A DNA stretch of 64,000 nucleotides. Origin: Leucogyrophana mollusca. Lineage: Eukaryota; Basidiomycota; Agaricomycetes; Boletales. Shown here piece by piece: positions 10,800-23,199 of this stretch. Where the stretch lies: contig MU266457.1 in NCBI GenBank assembly GCA_021014945.1, forward strand, positions 1 to 64,000, in the 5' to 3' direction. Positions within the stretch are counted from its first letter, which is position 1. Every line of letters starts with the position of its first letter. The translations under genes were made by a program, and so were the position numbers. A model generated the notes under the pieces. The model worked only from the letters and a program-made list of their open reading frames with translations, had not been told where the DNA came from and made no database searches.

Positions 10800-13250
10800 G
10801 TTAAATATGCGTCAGCCCCAGAGCCTCCAGAAATGGGAAAAGAAGGACGGCACAACTAACGTTCTGGCGAGGAGAACTCGCTGAAAAATGGCACTCATGA
10901 TGAATGAAAGCGGAAGGACGAGCACCGAAGTTGTCGAATTCCGGCCGAGGTTGTCGAAGTGATGAGCTGTCCGTGTGCACCCCTCGCTGTAAAAGCTATG
11001 AATCGCACCAAAAAAGTGTTTCGGTGCAGGGCAGTGAATCTGACGCAGTGCCATCTGCGCTCGGCGTGAGATGTGGACATCACACCAAGTTACCCTTTGT
11101 AGTCATTCTTTGCCTTCCATAGGCTGCACGTAGGTTCGTGCTCGGAGTTAGCTCTTGATACCGTGAAGCCGTCCCATTTTCACAGCTCTCCACCTTGGAC
11201 TATCGGAAGAGAAAACGGATTGCAGATACAAGAACAAATCGAGGGCGAAGGCGAAAGAACGTGCAATTGATTCTTGAACTACATAAAGTTTGGGCATGTT
11301 GATCATCAGGGTTGCCTGATTTGAGTGGCATTCGCTACCCGGCAGCCTTCGCTTCACATCACGCCAACCGCTCCAATAATATGTATCATCCAGCTTCCCA
11401 TATCCACTGTTCACTATCCTTGGACTGCACTCGAACTTGCAGGACGATACATGGGCTCTTGAGACCGCCCCGGTTTCGTTTCTTGCGGTACGGTGTCTTC
11501 GTGTCCAAGATAGACCTCATGGACTGGAACCTACGGGAACTTGACGAACCGGTGAGCTCGAGCGGTCGGATGGTGGTTGGCACCAGGTATAGATTTCTCT
11601 GGCTGTGTCCGTTGGGTAACGCGCAGATGGGCACTGCAGATCTGGATATTATGGGCGGGTTGTTGGCGGTTTCGAGTCTTTCATCGAGTCTCTCCGCTTA
11701 CTTTCTCCCCGCCCCCTCTCTTCCCTCCCATCGGCCTCACACATCATCACTAGACAAATTATCTGCTCAATGCCCCCCGTACTACCGCTGTGGGTTTCGG
11801 GTCCGGGCTTTTGTGTCGGTCTTGTTCTATTTGCGGCTGGTTTCATTGGCGGGTTTGGTTATTTGGTTTTTTCCTCGCTGACTCCTGCCCATAATTCCAA
11901 GATTTGGCGGGGATACGGAAGAAAGGCTCAGAATGGCGTCTTATAGTGACGCGATTCGGGGGCATTGAACAACATTCTCGACACCATCCCTCAATCCGCT
12001 CAGATCGCTCGACCTTCACTTGAATCGGCTCAAAAAAAATACCTTTCGCACTCGATAGCTTGGTGAAGAGTGGGTCGAGACCTATTGCTGAACCTACCCC
12101 ACGAAAGCGTTGAAGGCGCGATTGTATGGATCGGATGCTGTGAATTAAGACAACCCCGCGCAATTTCGTGAGCCCTGTGGCGTACTACCTGCTTGGCATG
12201 AATGTAATCCTTCGTCCGGTTAGTGCCCTTCTTCGCTTTCTCGCATGCCATATCTTCGTCAGCGCCGAAAGCTCTTCTCCTGGAGTCGGTGTTGCGAGAC
12301 GAGACGAAACATCAATCTCCTTATGACTGAACTGTCCCCAAAAAGGGTGCGACGCTAGTTCACTTCAACAATGCACGCGCTCAAGCTTGTGCCTTCGTCT
12401 TCGTCGGGGATTTACACTTCGTGACGAGCTGATACTAGGGCATGGCTATGTTCGCGAATTCCGCACGTCCCGGCCGGGCTGGGGGATCTTCCGCAACGAC
12501 GTGCCCAGACATCCTAGTACGTCGGAGATCGGTGAGGTCATCTGAGGCACTGGGGGGCTCTGAGCGCATCAATAGGCAGGCAAAAAAAGCCATTCATAGA
12601 CTCAGAGAACCCGCCTATGTATCACCGCCGTGCAAGCAACTCGACATACCAGTGAGACCCCCTCTCAAGCCAACCCCCAGTGGGTGAATCACGATGAAGC
12701 AAACATGAGGGAAGGGCTGAGAGCTCAGCGACTGAAGAGGATAGATACGCAGTTCCCGCAGACGTCCTCAGGTTTTGGAACTGAAAGCGTGTCACGGCCG
12801 CCAAGTATTGCTCACCGCTTGCAGTGTCTGCTGACAATTATTTGGGAAGAACGGCGCTCTTCCCGTCTCGCAGCCCTCTCGCCTCGCCCGCCACCGAGCG
12901 ATGGGGCGTGCGCACTACCACGTCTGCCGGCAGCACCGAATTAGTCCCTCTCGATCCAGGCCACTCATACGGATGCAGAAAGATAGCCTGTCCTCGGCGT
13001 GGACGTGGAGTGCCCGGCGATGAATGACATTGACTCGGCGTAGAAGACCATTTGGTTGGGGCGGCAGAGCGTCGACCCCGGAGAAGGAGAGCCCCGGGGA
13101 TAGTGTCGAAGGCGGACACGAAAGGTAGCGTTGTGCGAGACGGAAACGGCGTTCAAAGGCAAATTGCTGAAGGGATGAACATTGAAGAACGTCAGACGTA
13201 GGTATGGTTAGGGTTTGCGGTCTTGACCAGTTCGGGTTCCAGCCATTCCT
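10800..13250. other. No supported gene; one doubtful frame
   Basis: A 189-codon open frame on plus (11312-11881) contains FRFLRYGVFVSKIDLMDWNL and could be one exon of a gene, because a GT donor follows at about 11551. Its second half is low-complexity and ends in a hydrophobic stretch. I cannot name it and give it little weight. The rest shows nothing recognisable. Confidence 0.3.
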
Positions 13251-13259
13251 TCCATAGCG

Positions 13260-15300
13260 CCTTCAATCACGCCGCTCTTTACATGATATTGCACCACCAT
13301 ATCCAATCGTCAGTTGCCGCATCATCCCACCCGCCTGATCTCGTTCGGCGAAGTTCGAAGCTTGACTAGCACGCTCAAGCCATTCGTTCACGTTTGAACC
13401 GCCTCAAAAAACTCTGGCAGTTGGCTTCTTGCTCGATGTGATTTAGTGAACGATCAGACGGCATCTGATGGTTTCTTGTCCAGGAATCAATGCTCGGAAC
13501 TGGCCATGAGAGAAGAAGGGATCGTGATCGACGTCACCCGGCTCCTCAGTAAATTGACGAGGTCGCTTACTTGCCGTCAGGAACTCGTTTACTCCCTTGT
13601 ACTCTCCAGCAGTTCTGTGCCTTCCACAGGTCGCATCCGGATCTACGGTTCTACAAAGACAAGGCACGCAAAACATATACGGTTAGTATAACCTGTGCCA
13701 GCCTGAGCACTCCCCAGCAAATCTCTGTGGGTCGACCGCTGCCACCCCAAGGCGGGTCGGCTCCCCGTGACCTCCGTTAGTAAATGTGGGCCATACAAGG
13801 TTATACAAGGTATATCGATGAAGAATCAAAGTGGGTCGACTGTCGTCTATTATACATATGAGGTCAGCAACAGGACGCCCTCCCGAGGCTGAAACATTCA
13901 AATAGCCCCTCGCAGTCAATCGCTCAACAACCTTTTCGCAGCCTGTTTGTCCTGCCCAAGCTCTTGTGCACGTTCACGCACACTTCCCCCAAGCCTATCC
14001 CTAAAATGCTCTGCAAACTAGTCGGCATCATCGCCGCCGCCACCGTCATCAGCGCTGAACCCATCATCAAACGTGATATTCCGCCTCCACCGCCGCCTCC
14101 TGTGACCTACACGCTCGATCTATATGACGGCCTCAGCTTGCACGGCACAAAGGAACACTTTTCGGGTTCCTTTAGTCAACCATTTTTCAACATTGGCGAA
14201 AAATATAAATGCGGGAAATGCAGGGACCATACGAAACCCGTCGACAATCGCCTCTACTCGTTCAAGTTCACCACTGACCACGCCCATCTCGAACCCGCGT
14301 CTATGTATCTCCGCTTCTACGCGAACCACGGCTGCAAGGATGTGCAGAGTAAGTGAAGTTCGCACCCACTACTGATGGACGGACGTGTCACGTGTGTTTT
14401 ACCAGAGCCCGAGTTCGTCCTCACTGGTACTAAGACTGTTAATGTCATACCGCCGGACATGGTCAACGCTAGCTCGCACGAGGTTTGTATCGATTGGTGT
14501 CCAGGAAAGTCGCGTTGGGATTGCCTGCTCTGGTGAGGATATAATTCGTGGCTGCGCGCCATCTACTTACTCTCATTTACATTGGTTCCACGGAGGCAGA
14601 AAATACTTGATGAGCGCAAGACTGCTTGGACCTTTTGTACTAGAGTACGCTCCGCTCTGGTAGTACGTAGGGTTCAGACTTGGTGGGGTTTCAAAATTCA
14701 TTAGTGGTAGTGGTTCTTGCATACGCTCAATAAGCTTATTACCTTGTGATACTCTCGTGGGCTCGACTTCAACATTCAATGTTCACCTCCATCCGAGCCC
14801 CGCCCCCGATCGAAGGTTCCGTCCCATCTCTCAACTGTTCACCTCCGCTGTAATGAGCGTGGTCTCGTGAAACATATTTAATTTCGAGGTCAGGATACTT
14901 GCACTGTTCCCGGCGGGGGAGGCATGCCTAGGTTCACGTGGGCGAAGCCAAGCGGCGTACCTCGAAGACCTCAAAGCCCATCGCCAAATCCGCTATATTG
15001 AAGTCTTCCACCGAGTTCGAGTCACATGCAAGACGGGTCATCAAAGCATCACGTATTCATCAGACCAACAAGCTCAGTCGTCACCGCTACACGTCTCGAT
15101 ATCGATCTTGACCTCAAACCCGTGATCCCAACGCTCGTGTCCTTCTCAATCTCAAGTATCGATTTTGACGCCTTCGCCTATGGTATTACGCTGTGCGAGC
15201 TTATCGGCACCGGCGTCAGGAGCCCGTGAAGTCCGTGCGACTTAGTCGTCAGGTCTTCGATGGGCAGTCATCGCAGTAACTGCGGTGATGCAAATTCTGT
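13260..15300. repeat. Duplicated unit carrying secreted protein family 2, copy 1
   Basis: This unit recurs at about 20190-22030 and 23560-25430 in the same orientation. It starts with a shared non-coding stretch (around 13290-13440), continues through the secreted protein gene, and ends in a conserved non-coding tail (about 15100-15300). A shorter remnant of the gene part is at 33487-34060. Confidence 0.75.
14006..14704 (+). CDS. Small secreted protein, family 2 copy 1 (beta-gamma-crystallin-like)
   Basis: The proposed exons are 14006-14348, 14406-14482 and 14600-14704, about 174 residues. The signal peptide is MLCKLVGIIAAATVISA, followed by EPIIKR, a likely Kex2-type processing site, and a proline run. 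The core has Y-DGLSLH-G (aromatic-x6-Gly), a CGKC pair, VDNRLYSFKF and a second motif Y-ANHGCK-D in which Gly is replaced by Asp. Intron 1 is phase 1, right after the second motif, as in family 1. The donor and acceptor of intron 2 are conserved in all copies, but reading through it to a stop at 14536 is also possible. After WTFCT this copy is one base out of phase with copies 2 and 3, so its C-terminus differs. Confidence 0.7.
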
Positions 15301-16165
15301 ATTTTCAGCTTTAGTGTCAAGTATCACCGATAAAATCGTGTCAGTACATATAAACGATATACGTTGTACCCTGGTCACGGTATAAGGGAAGCGGGGAGGT
15401 GACAGGCGGGGACAGGAGTAGCGTGAAGAATCTGGAAACGGCGTTGAGTCGGTGCCGAACTTGCCACTCTTGAAGGTCTCTTGCGTTCTGATGGAGCAGC
15501 TCCGTTTAATCACGTTGATTCCACTGAAGTTCTTTCTACATAAAAACTTCCCCCATGCAGTTGCGTTTGACGTCTGGGAGCGGGAACTCAATACGTGTTG
15601 GGTGGAGGATCGAGTAAGAAAGCGAGTCGCACCTACGTGGGACACGAGCATGGCGATGAACCATGCTCACGACAAAGTACTCACCGCTTCGCACTGGATC
15701 CACCTCGTCGACGAAGACGATGCTCGATGTGTGCTCCTCGACGCTCCCACACATGCTTAAGACTCTGAAATGACTCCAGTGAGTACTGGGCTGGCACCAA
15801 TGATGATGCCGTAGTGTCGTGGAGCACCAGAAGCTAGAGACCATGGGGGTCAGCAAGCTGACCGATTGTACTCGAAGACGAACAAAGTGGGGGCATGTGT
15901 AGGGTCGCCCCGGCTATGCTGTCGTTTTGTTGAAGTTCAACATCACCTGGAAGAGGATGCCTGCCGCGCCAGGAAGTATAGGTTGCGCCAACAAAGCGCC
16001 GGGACATCTGTTTGAGTGGCAAGAGGGAACGGGAAGGGCGAGGATGTGGCGAGAGAATGTCGATGGCGGTGTGTGTACTGTTAACGGACACTGAAGACGA
16101 GGCACCCATATCCCAAGCACGGGGATGCTGTAGGGATCAAGCGCTCGCCATGAGGCGCCGGACAT
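15300..16165 (-). other. Minus-strand block upstream of WD40 genes, unrecognised gene remains
   Basis: This block recurs upstream of several WD40 copies: about 22030-23090, 36000-36890, 43460-44000 (partial), 46020-46420 (partial) and 57280-57930. On minus, a short conserved acidic peptide is readable in most copies (SIVFVDEVDSRP-like), as are splice-like boundaries. The frames are broken differently in each copy. It is probably a decayed multi-exon gene transcribed away from the WD40 gene. I do not recognise the family. Confidence 0.4.
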
Positions 16166-16315
16166 GCGCACAGGCTGCTCACAGCATATAGAGAGAGCAT
16201 AAGAGGGGGCTCACCTTGAAGTAGCTGTGTCCCGCACCTCACCATCCTCCTTCAACATCACCTCGAACACCTCCACTAACCCCCCACCCATCGCTCTTGT
16301 CTCCTCGCGTCATAA

Positions 16316-18371
16316 CGAACCTTCAGCCGCGCGTCGTGCGTCCCGCCGTCCGGCGAAAATTTTCAAAGGACCCACCAATGTGATCAACTCTGTTGCGTAT
16401 TTCCCGGACGGATGCCATATTGTGAGTGCGTCCCAGGACAAGATGGGCATCGTTTGGGACGTCGAGAGCGGTAGGCAGGACGGGAAACGGCTTCACCATA
16501 ATTCTATTGTCAAGTCAATGGCCATATCTCCAGATGGCAGGAGAATTGCAAGTGGAACGGAGAAGGGCTCCCTGGACGTTTGGGATACGCTGACACGGGA
16601 AGTGGTGCATGAGATCAAAGGAGATGGTGTTTATAGGCTGGCCTATTCCCCAGATGGACGTTGGATTGTTAGTGCACCGATAGTCGATGAGTGGGTGGTA
16701 CGATTGTGGGACGCAGACACCGGCAGACCCGGCAGAGAACCGTTGAAATGTGACGGCGGGGTCTATTGCGTGGCATTCTAGCCAGAAGGGTCGCAGGTTG
16801 CTGTTGGGTTACTGGATGGGTCTTTCGAGGTGATTGATATCGCGACTGGTGATTGTCGTCGGTCCCATGAAAGGTCACGCGGAGAGTGTTGTCGGTTGTG
16901 TATTCGACGGACGTCTCCTCGTCACGGCGTCATGGGACACAAGCATCCGGGTGTGGGATTCCAACATGGGACTAGAGGTGGGGACGGCGAATGCTGGCGC
17001 ACAAGGGCCAGGTAAAGTGCATGTCAATTACCACTGATGGACGGAAAATTGCGAGTGGAGGATGGGATGACACAGTCCGGCCCGGGGTTTGGGATTTGGA
17101 GACGCGGCTGCAAGTTGGAGACTCATTCGACGCGCCTGGCTGGCTGGATTCTGTGGCATTCTCCACCGACAGCCGATACGTCGGCGGCGGCCGAGATAAC
17201 GACGTGTGCATATTCGACACGGAATCATTCGCAACCCAAGGCTCAGTTAATACCTTCATTCTGCTTCAATACCCCTTCAAACTCTCCACTTCAGTCTTTC
17301 CCGCCCACCGCTAGCATCGAAAACCCACCGGTAGGCATTTTTTGCGTGTATGCGATCTTATGTCCTGACAACTTAGCCCAAGTCCGATCATGCGCGTTCA
17401 GTAACCTCCATCCTCGATATATGTGCCCCTGCCCTCGCCGGATTTCCTGATGATGACGCTCTTTCGCATTTAGCTCCCCCCCGTACCCGAACTCGTCGCA
17501 CCCCATCAAGATGGCTGTAGCCCCTCCGAGTCTGACTCTTCGCGCGACTCTTCCTTTGATTCGATACTCGATGTAAGCTCACTCTTTTCTTGTCGTCAAT
17601 CCTCTCAAGCGAACAAAACTCAACTTGAACTTCATTCATGAAATTAGCTTCCTGCGGTGGGTGGACTGGGAGAACGGCGTCCGAAAAAGAAGCGGCCTCA
17701 CAGCACCGAGTCGAGACGCCGGCGCCTCGTAAGTTTTCCTCGAGCTATTCTGCGTGGTATCGTCTCATTCGTGTACCTTTTAAGCGACCTACGGACCCTC
17801 AGCAGGATCTTCCCCTCGAGCAAGAGGCGTCGTCCGTTCAGCCGGCCAAGCCTGGCCATAAGTGGTCACGTAACATCCGTGAACGCTGGCGGCATATCCG
17901 GCACCGCAAATCTCGCGTCCCGGTGGACTTCCCGGACGGCTCCATTTGTTTGATATCTACTCATGCTACCTAGTTGCCGAACAATCAACAAGCGCGTCCA
18001 GAAAGAGATACAGACGCACAAGACAACGCACAAGACAACGCACAAGACAACGCACAAGCTTCCCACTCCGGAACACAGCCGTCAAGCAACCAGAACGAGG
18101 CTAACGTATCCCTTGGACAAGTTGATCTGGTATGCATTTCATCTCCATCGGCCCGTGTATGATTCGTGGCGACTGGTTATAGCCCCTCCCAGGGGAAAAT
18201 AAGGCCGACGCTTTCGTGCCCGAGCGCAGCGCGGTGGTGTCCACGGCAACTCACACTCGGGCGCAGTCTCAGAGCGGTGATGAAGAGTCGGTCTTTGTAA
18301 ACAGGGGGTGCTTGGATGCCTTCTGTTCCCTGGAATGCTTTAAGTGGTGGAAGAACAGGCGCTCGCAGTAG
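16316..18371 (+). pseudogene. WD40 repeat protein copy A, inactivated
   Basis: The sequence follows the WD40 genes at 37029, 46573, 53435 and 58079, but the start codon region is deleted (the ATG-Ser-Thr-Ser start found in the others is absent near 16310). A stop occurs in blade 4 at 16779-16781. The frame shifts near 16850 and again near 17030. Tail exons are still visible: the block with VTSVNAGGI-like frames at 17780-17940 corresponds to the Arg-rich tail, and the end reads GCLDAFCSLECFKWWK, like the C-terminus of copy E. The tail exon at about 17974-18120 contains a short tandem repeat. The shared upstream segment is present, so transcription may persist. Confidence 0.8.
18015..18058 (+). 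repeat. 12-bp tandem repeat inside a WD40-A tail exon
   Basis: About three and a half copies of ACAAGACAACGC encode a repeated Gln-Asp-Asn-Ala. The other WD40 copies have a single unit at this place (ENTQ, ESAQ or GNAQ), so this is a local expansion within the pseudogene copy. Confidence 0.8.
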
Positions 18372-18880
18372 GGAAGTAGAGCCTTGGTTCTCTCTTCGCA
18401 GCAGTGCACGTCTCGGATCTTATCCTCGGGTTGCGTGGTCATTCGGTTCGACCAACTTTCACGTCGTGTATCCCATGCCTAATCAAGACGCTCCGTCATT
18501 GTTCCTTCAGGCTTCTACTAGATACTGGAGTGCTCGAGTGTCTGCACTGCTAGCTGCTGCATCTGCCCGAACACCCCGTCCTCGTACCATGCAGCCCGAC
18601 GCAAAGTCTTCCTCGCAGCCCTATCACTGATACTGTATCTAATCCCGGTCCGTCCCTCAGTCTCGCGGTGGGTCATTTGTGTTCCTAGAAAGAATGAAAT
18701 TACTGGTTGTGGTCGCAAGCACAGTGGAAGAGCTGAATAAAGGTCCTCTCATCAAGCCGCCTGGACTATCAACGCTCCACATTTAATCCGCCACGCAGTG
18801 ATATTATGAACTAGATTCACCATGCCCTGCGACTGAGCCCAAAGACAGCAACGCTGAGAACATCAGGTGAGAGCTGCCCG
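18372..18880. other. No supported gene; 3' flank of WD40-A
   Basis: This stretch resembles the sequence after the other WD40 copies (39340-39660, 55476-55680 and 60439-60600). It probably represents a shared 3' flank. Confidence 0.4.
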
Positions 18881-18884
18881 TATG

Positions 18885-19770
18885 ACGTAAGTGTCAGTCG
18901 GGATCAAACGAGGCAGCCTCGGGCTCGGGGGAAGGCCGGGATTTCATGAGCGAGAAAGTAAGCACGGCATGAAAGTAGACGTTACCACGCATTGAGCACC
19001 ACCACGGAACCTGAGAGGGCATCAATTGGTTTACGCACCTGAAGCAAGCGACAGACAGACCTCCCCGGATGTGATCGTCACCGTACAAGTCGCTCGTACA
19101 GGTGGTGTGTGGCCCGGCCCCCCTCCAATTATATCAGATCCTACTTTGACATGGACGCAAAGGGATGAAAGTACATACCCATGGGAGCGGCTGGATGACA
19201 TCTCACGGCTTCGCGTATGATGGCCTCGACGTATGGAAACGAGGATCGATGCTTGAAGCCGGGGAGCGCATCTCTGGGCGCCACTGCATCAGTCTCAGCG
19301 CGGGCTTGTTCTTGAATGTCGAGGTAGGGAATCGTTGCGAGATGGGACGCATCGTCTGCTTGGATTTGTCACATGAGAGATGAGCGGATGCGTGCTGGTC
19401 ACAAAAACAGGCGAAAGTACCTTCTCCTTCAAATCCTTCAAGACTTCGAACGCACGGAAGCTTATAAAACGTTTATGCAGCGCCCACAGTTCAGAGAAAG
19501 ATGTGTACATTGCTTAATCCAGGCGCGTACGTCTCCGCTTCAGCTGGTTCACTAAAATGAGCGAGGTAAGTTGTCTGATGGGCGAACAGGACTGACACAA
19601 GTCAACAGTAGCGGAAGTTACATTTATTACGCGCTCCAATTCGCCATCGATGGTGTTCTCGTGGTTTTGAAGGAGGTCAGATACCATTGAAGGGTGGCAT
19701 AAGCCCAGGAGCGAGCGTGAGCCAAAATACCATCGTGTTTTACGGAAGGGAAAGTGATGTGCCATTTGTC
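18885..19770 (-). pseudogene. Cytochrome P450 fragment, central and 3' part
   Basis: On minus, pieces match the intact P450 in order: SMVSDLLQNHEN (SMVSDFLRSHED in the intact copy), then a frame over 19380-19200 with FPYVEAIIREAVRCHP-like sequence (ExxR helix), and then a short stretch at about 19000 where the intact gene has GAVMVHNVW. The N-terminal exons and the heme region are missing, and frames are disrupted. The piece joins directly to the unrecognised GC-rich block at 19774. Confidence 0.7.
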
Positions 19771-19773
19771 TCT

Positions 19774-20316
19774 TTACGAATATGAAGGGTGCGCCTTTGA
19801 CTTCGGTTGCGAGATCTCGACAAAGGCCAGTCTTCCGACGCGACCCACCATGAGAGTGTGGAATGTGCCCCCACAGGTGCTTTGCATGTGGCGTCTTTTC
19901 ATTCCGGGTTTGGCGCACATCGCCTGCTGCAGGCAGCAAGTCGAGGTTGGGACGGCTCGGTAGAGCGGGATGTGCTCACCGATGGAGGGCTCCTGGAGGA
20001 GTGCGGAGAGGGAGTCTGGAGAGCGATTTTGTGCGGAGCGCACGCGGCGAGGGTGGGTGCGGGATCTTGCGCGGGGCCGGTGCCCGCGGTGGCGGGGCGG
20101 GCGGCGACAAGGCGGCGAAGCTGGCGCGACAATCGATGTCGCGGCCCGGGAGGGAGCCGCGGCAACGAATTTTGCACTGCCAACTCCACACCAGACATAA
20201 CGTAATATTGCACCATCACATCCAACTCCCAATTGCTGCATCACCCCACCCGCCTGAATCTGATCTCGTTCGGCGAAGTTCGAAGCTTGATTGGCACACT
20301 CAAGCCGTTCGTTCAC
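19774..20316 (-). other. GC-rich minus-strand block M, copy 1
   Basis: Recurring readable pieces on minus are NERLECANQASNFAERDQ at the 5' end, SGVELAVQN and LLQEPSIGEHIPLYRAVPT. Frames do not stay open, so this is a decayed gene. Related blocks are at about 23200-23650, 25500-26340, 27490-28490 and 41400-42270. I do not recognise the family. Some copies show hydrophobic segments suggesting a membrane protein. Confidence 0.4.
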
Positions 20317-22030
20317 GTTTGAGCCATCTCGAAAAACTCACTCTGGCAGCTGCCTTCTCGCTCGATGTCAGTGATCTCATCTCGTCCAGAGCTCGGAACT
20401 GGCTACGGGAAAAGAAGGGATCGTGATCGACGTTACCCGGCTCCTAAGAACCCCTAAGTAAAATGCTGTAAAATGACAGGTCGCATCCGAATCAACGGTT
20501 CTGCAAAGACAAGGAATGCAAAACATATACGGAAAGTATAACGCCCGACCTCCTCTTACTCCCCGGCAAATCCTTGTGGGTCGACTGCTGTCACCTTAAG
20601 CTGGGCCGACTCCCGCGGTTAGCGGGTGACGCTTACTATGCGGATTACAGATCGGCCACAGGACGCCTTGCCCGAGGCTGGAAACATTCAAATATGAGGT
20701 CGACCACAGGACTCCCTGCCCGAGGCTGAAATTCCCAACAACCTTTTTCGCAGCCCGTGAGTCCTCATCCTCCTTGACACTCAAACTCTCGTGCACGTTT
20801 TCTCACACTTCCACCACAGGCTCATCCCTGAAATGCTCTACAAATTGATCGGCATCACTGCCGCCGCCGCCGCCGCCGCCGCACAAGAGGTATATTACAA
20901 AGTCACGCTGGACCTGTATGACGGCCTCAGCTTGCACGGCAGCAGGGAACGCTACACGTATTCCTTTGATGAGGGCCCTGAGGTGGAAAATGGCTTCGAG
21001 TACCATCAATGCTTCCCATGTAGGGATCACACAGATAAAAAACACAAACCAGACGCCGTCGACAACCGCCTCTACTCGTTCAAATTCACGATGCCCGTCG
21101 ACGCTCCTACAATGTATATCCACTTCTACAATCAGTACGACTGCAAAGATATACTGAGTAAGTGAAGCTCGCGCCCACTGCTGATGGACGGATTTGTCAC
21201 GTTTGTTTTTCCTAGAGCCTGAGTTCGCCCTCAATAAATCCAAGACCGTTAATGTTGCACCGCCGAGCCTGGTTGGCGCTAGCTCGCACCAGGTTTGTCA
21301 GTATGCTTAGTGCAATCAATGGTGGGGATATAACTCTTGGTTGCGCTTCATCCACTTACTCTAATTCACATCAGTTCCACGGAGGCAGAAAGTACTTCAT
21401 GAGCGCGAGACTGCTTGGACCTTTTGTACTGAGTACGCTCCCCTCTGGGAGTACGTAGTGTTCGGACTCGGTGGGGCTTCGAAATTCAACGGTGATGCGC
21501 GCTCAATGAGCTTATTACCTCGTGATACTCTCGCGGGGTCGACTTCAACATTCAATGCTCAGTTCCATCCGAGTCCCGTCCCATCACTCAATTGCTCTGA
21601 AACATGATTAATTTCGAGGTCAGGGCACGTGTACTGCTCTCGGCGGGGGAGAGGTGCATGCCTGAGTTCACGTGGGTGAAGCAAAGCGGCGTACCTCGAG
21701 GCCCATCGCCAAATCCAAGTCTTCCGCCAAGTTCCAACCGCACACGCAAGGCGGGTCATCATAGCAATATGTCTTCATCAGACCAACAAGCTCAATCGCC
21801 ATCGCTACACGTCTCGATATCGATCTTGACCTCAACCCCGTGATCCCAACGCTCGTGCCTCTTCTCAATCTCAAGTATCGATTTTGACGCCTACGCCTAT
21901 GTAGCATTACGCTGTGCAAGCTTGTGGGCACCAGCGTCAGGAGCCCGTGAAGTCCGTGCGACTTAGTCGTCAGGTCTTCGATGGGCAGTCATCGCAGTAA
22001 CTGCGGTGATGCAAATTCTGTAATTTCAGC
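20190..22030. repeat. Duplicated unit carrying secreted protein family 2, copy 2
   Basis: Same unit as 13260-15300 and 23560-25430, in direct orientation. The similarity to copy 3 is higher than to copy 1, for example over 21400-21700 against 24950-25300. Confidence 0.75.
20833..21607 (+). CDS. Small secreted protein, family 2 copy 2 (beta-gamma-crystallin-like)
   Basis: The proposed exons are 20833-21157, 21216-21292 and 21389-21607, about 206 residues. The signal peptide contains a run of eight alanines from a GCC microsatellite, and the KR processing site of the other copies is absent. The core has Y-DGLSLH-G, a C-x2-C pair (CFPC), VDNRLYSFKF and a second motif Y-NQYDCK-D. Intron 1 is phase 1. 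If intron 2 is not spliced, the frame ends at 21310. Exon 3 runs on through WTFCTEYAPLWEYVVFGLGG to TGA at 21607. The secreted location is inferred from the signal peptide; the role is unknown. Confidence 0.7.
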
Positions 22031-23160
22031 CCTAGTGTCATGTATCACCGATAAAATTGTGTCAGTACGCATAAACGATATATGTTATACCCTGGTCACG
22101 GTATAAGGGGAGCGGGGGGGTGACAGGCGGGGACAGGAGTAGCGTGGGGAACCTTGGGTCGGTGCCGAACTTGCCACTCTTGAAGGCCTCTTGCCTTCCG
22201 ATGGAGTAGCTCCGTTTAACCACATTGATTCCATTGAAGTTCCTTCCACATAACACCTCCCCTCATGCAGTTGCGTTTGACGTCTGGGAGCGGGAACTCA
22301 ATGCGTGTCGAGTAGAGGATCCACCAAGAAAGCGAGTCGTACCTACATGGGACACGAGGATGGCGATGAACCATGCACACGACAAAATACTCACCACTTC
22401 GCACCGGATGTAGGACGTGAATCCACCTCGTCGACGAAGACGACGCTCAATGCGTGCTCCTCGGCCCCGCACATGCTTAAGACCCTGGATCTGCGTTAAC
22501 TTGCCAGAGCCCTCCGCGCGGAGTAATATGAACGTCTGGTTGGCGGCGGCCTTGGTGAGGGGTTTTCCTGCCCTGCAATTGCAAAGCCATACAGGATGAC
22601 GCTTGACGCCCGTATCTGTGTATAGGTGTGAAATGACCCCAGTGAGTACTGGGCTGGTACCAATGATGATGCCATAGTGTCCTGGAGCACCAGAAGCTAG
22701 AGATCACGGGAGTCAGCAAGCTGACCGATTGTACTCGAAGACGAACAAAGCGGGGTCATGTGTAGGGTCGCCTCGGCTATGCTGTCGTTCTCGTTGAAGT
22801 TTAACATCACCTCCGAAGAGAATGTCGGAAGTATAGGTTGCGCCGACGAAGCGCCGGGACGTCTGTTTGAGCGGCAGGAGGGAATGGGAAGGGCGAGGAT
22901 GTGGCAGAAGAATGTCGATGGCGGTGTATGTACTGTGAACAAACAATGAAGACAAGGCACCCATGTCCCAAGTACGGGCATGCTGTCGGGATCAAGCGCT
23001 CGCCAATGGCATGAGGCGCCGAACATGTGCACAGCATGCTCACAGCACATATAGAGAGTATAAGAGGGGCTCACCTTGAAGTCGCTGTGTCCCGGACCAG
23101 ACGGAGGGAATCCCTTACGATATCCAATGAACTGAAAGAAACCGAACTGCAGGTAAGTCG
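22030..23160. other. Orphan WD40-upstream block without a WD40 gene
   Basis: This carries the minus-strand block and, at 22999-23096, the segment that normally sits right before a WD40 start. At about 23097 the match stops and unrelated sequence follows, so the WD40 part was lost or never included. The break is a useful duplication boundary. Confidence 0.65.
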
Positions 23161-23199
23161 AAGGGACTTTACGTATCTCGTTTTCCATCATGTCGAGGC

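Noticed and set aside
14573..14779. Conserved minus-strand frame opposite family 2 exon 3 (also at 24.9 and 33.9 kb)
   Set aside because: It is open in several copies, but it overlaps the exon 3 region, has no start or splice support, and breaks in copy 2. It is more likely a shadow of the duplicated sequence.
19863..20225. Long GC-rich plus-strand frames overlapping block M
   Set aside because: High GC content keeps several frames open at once. The conserved peptides across copies are on minus.
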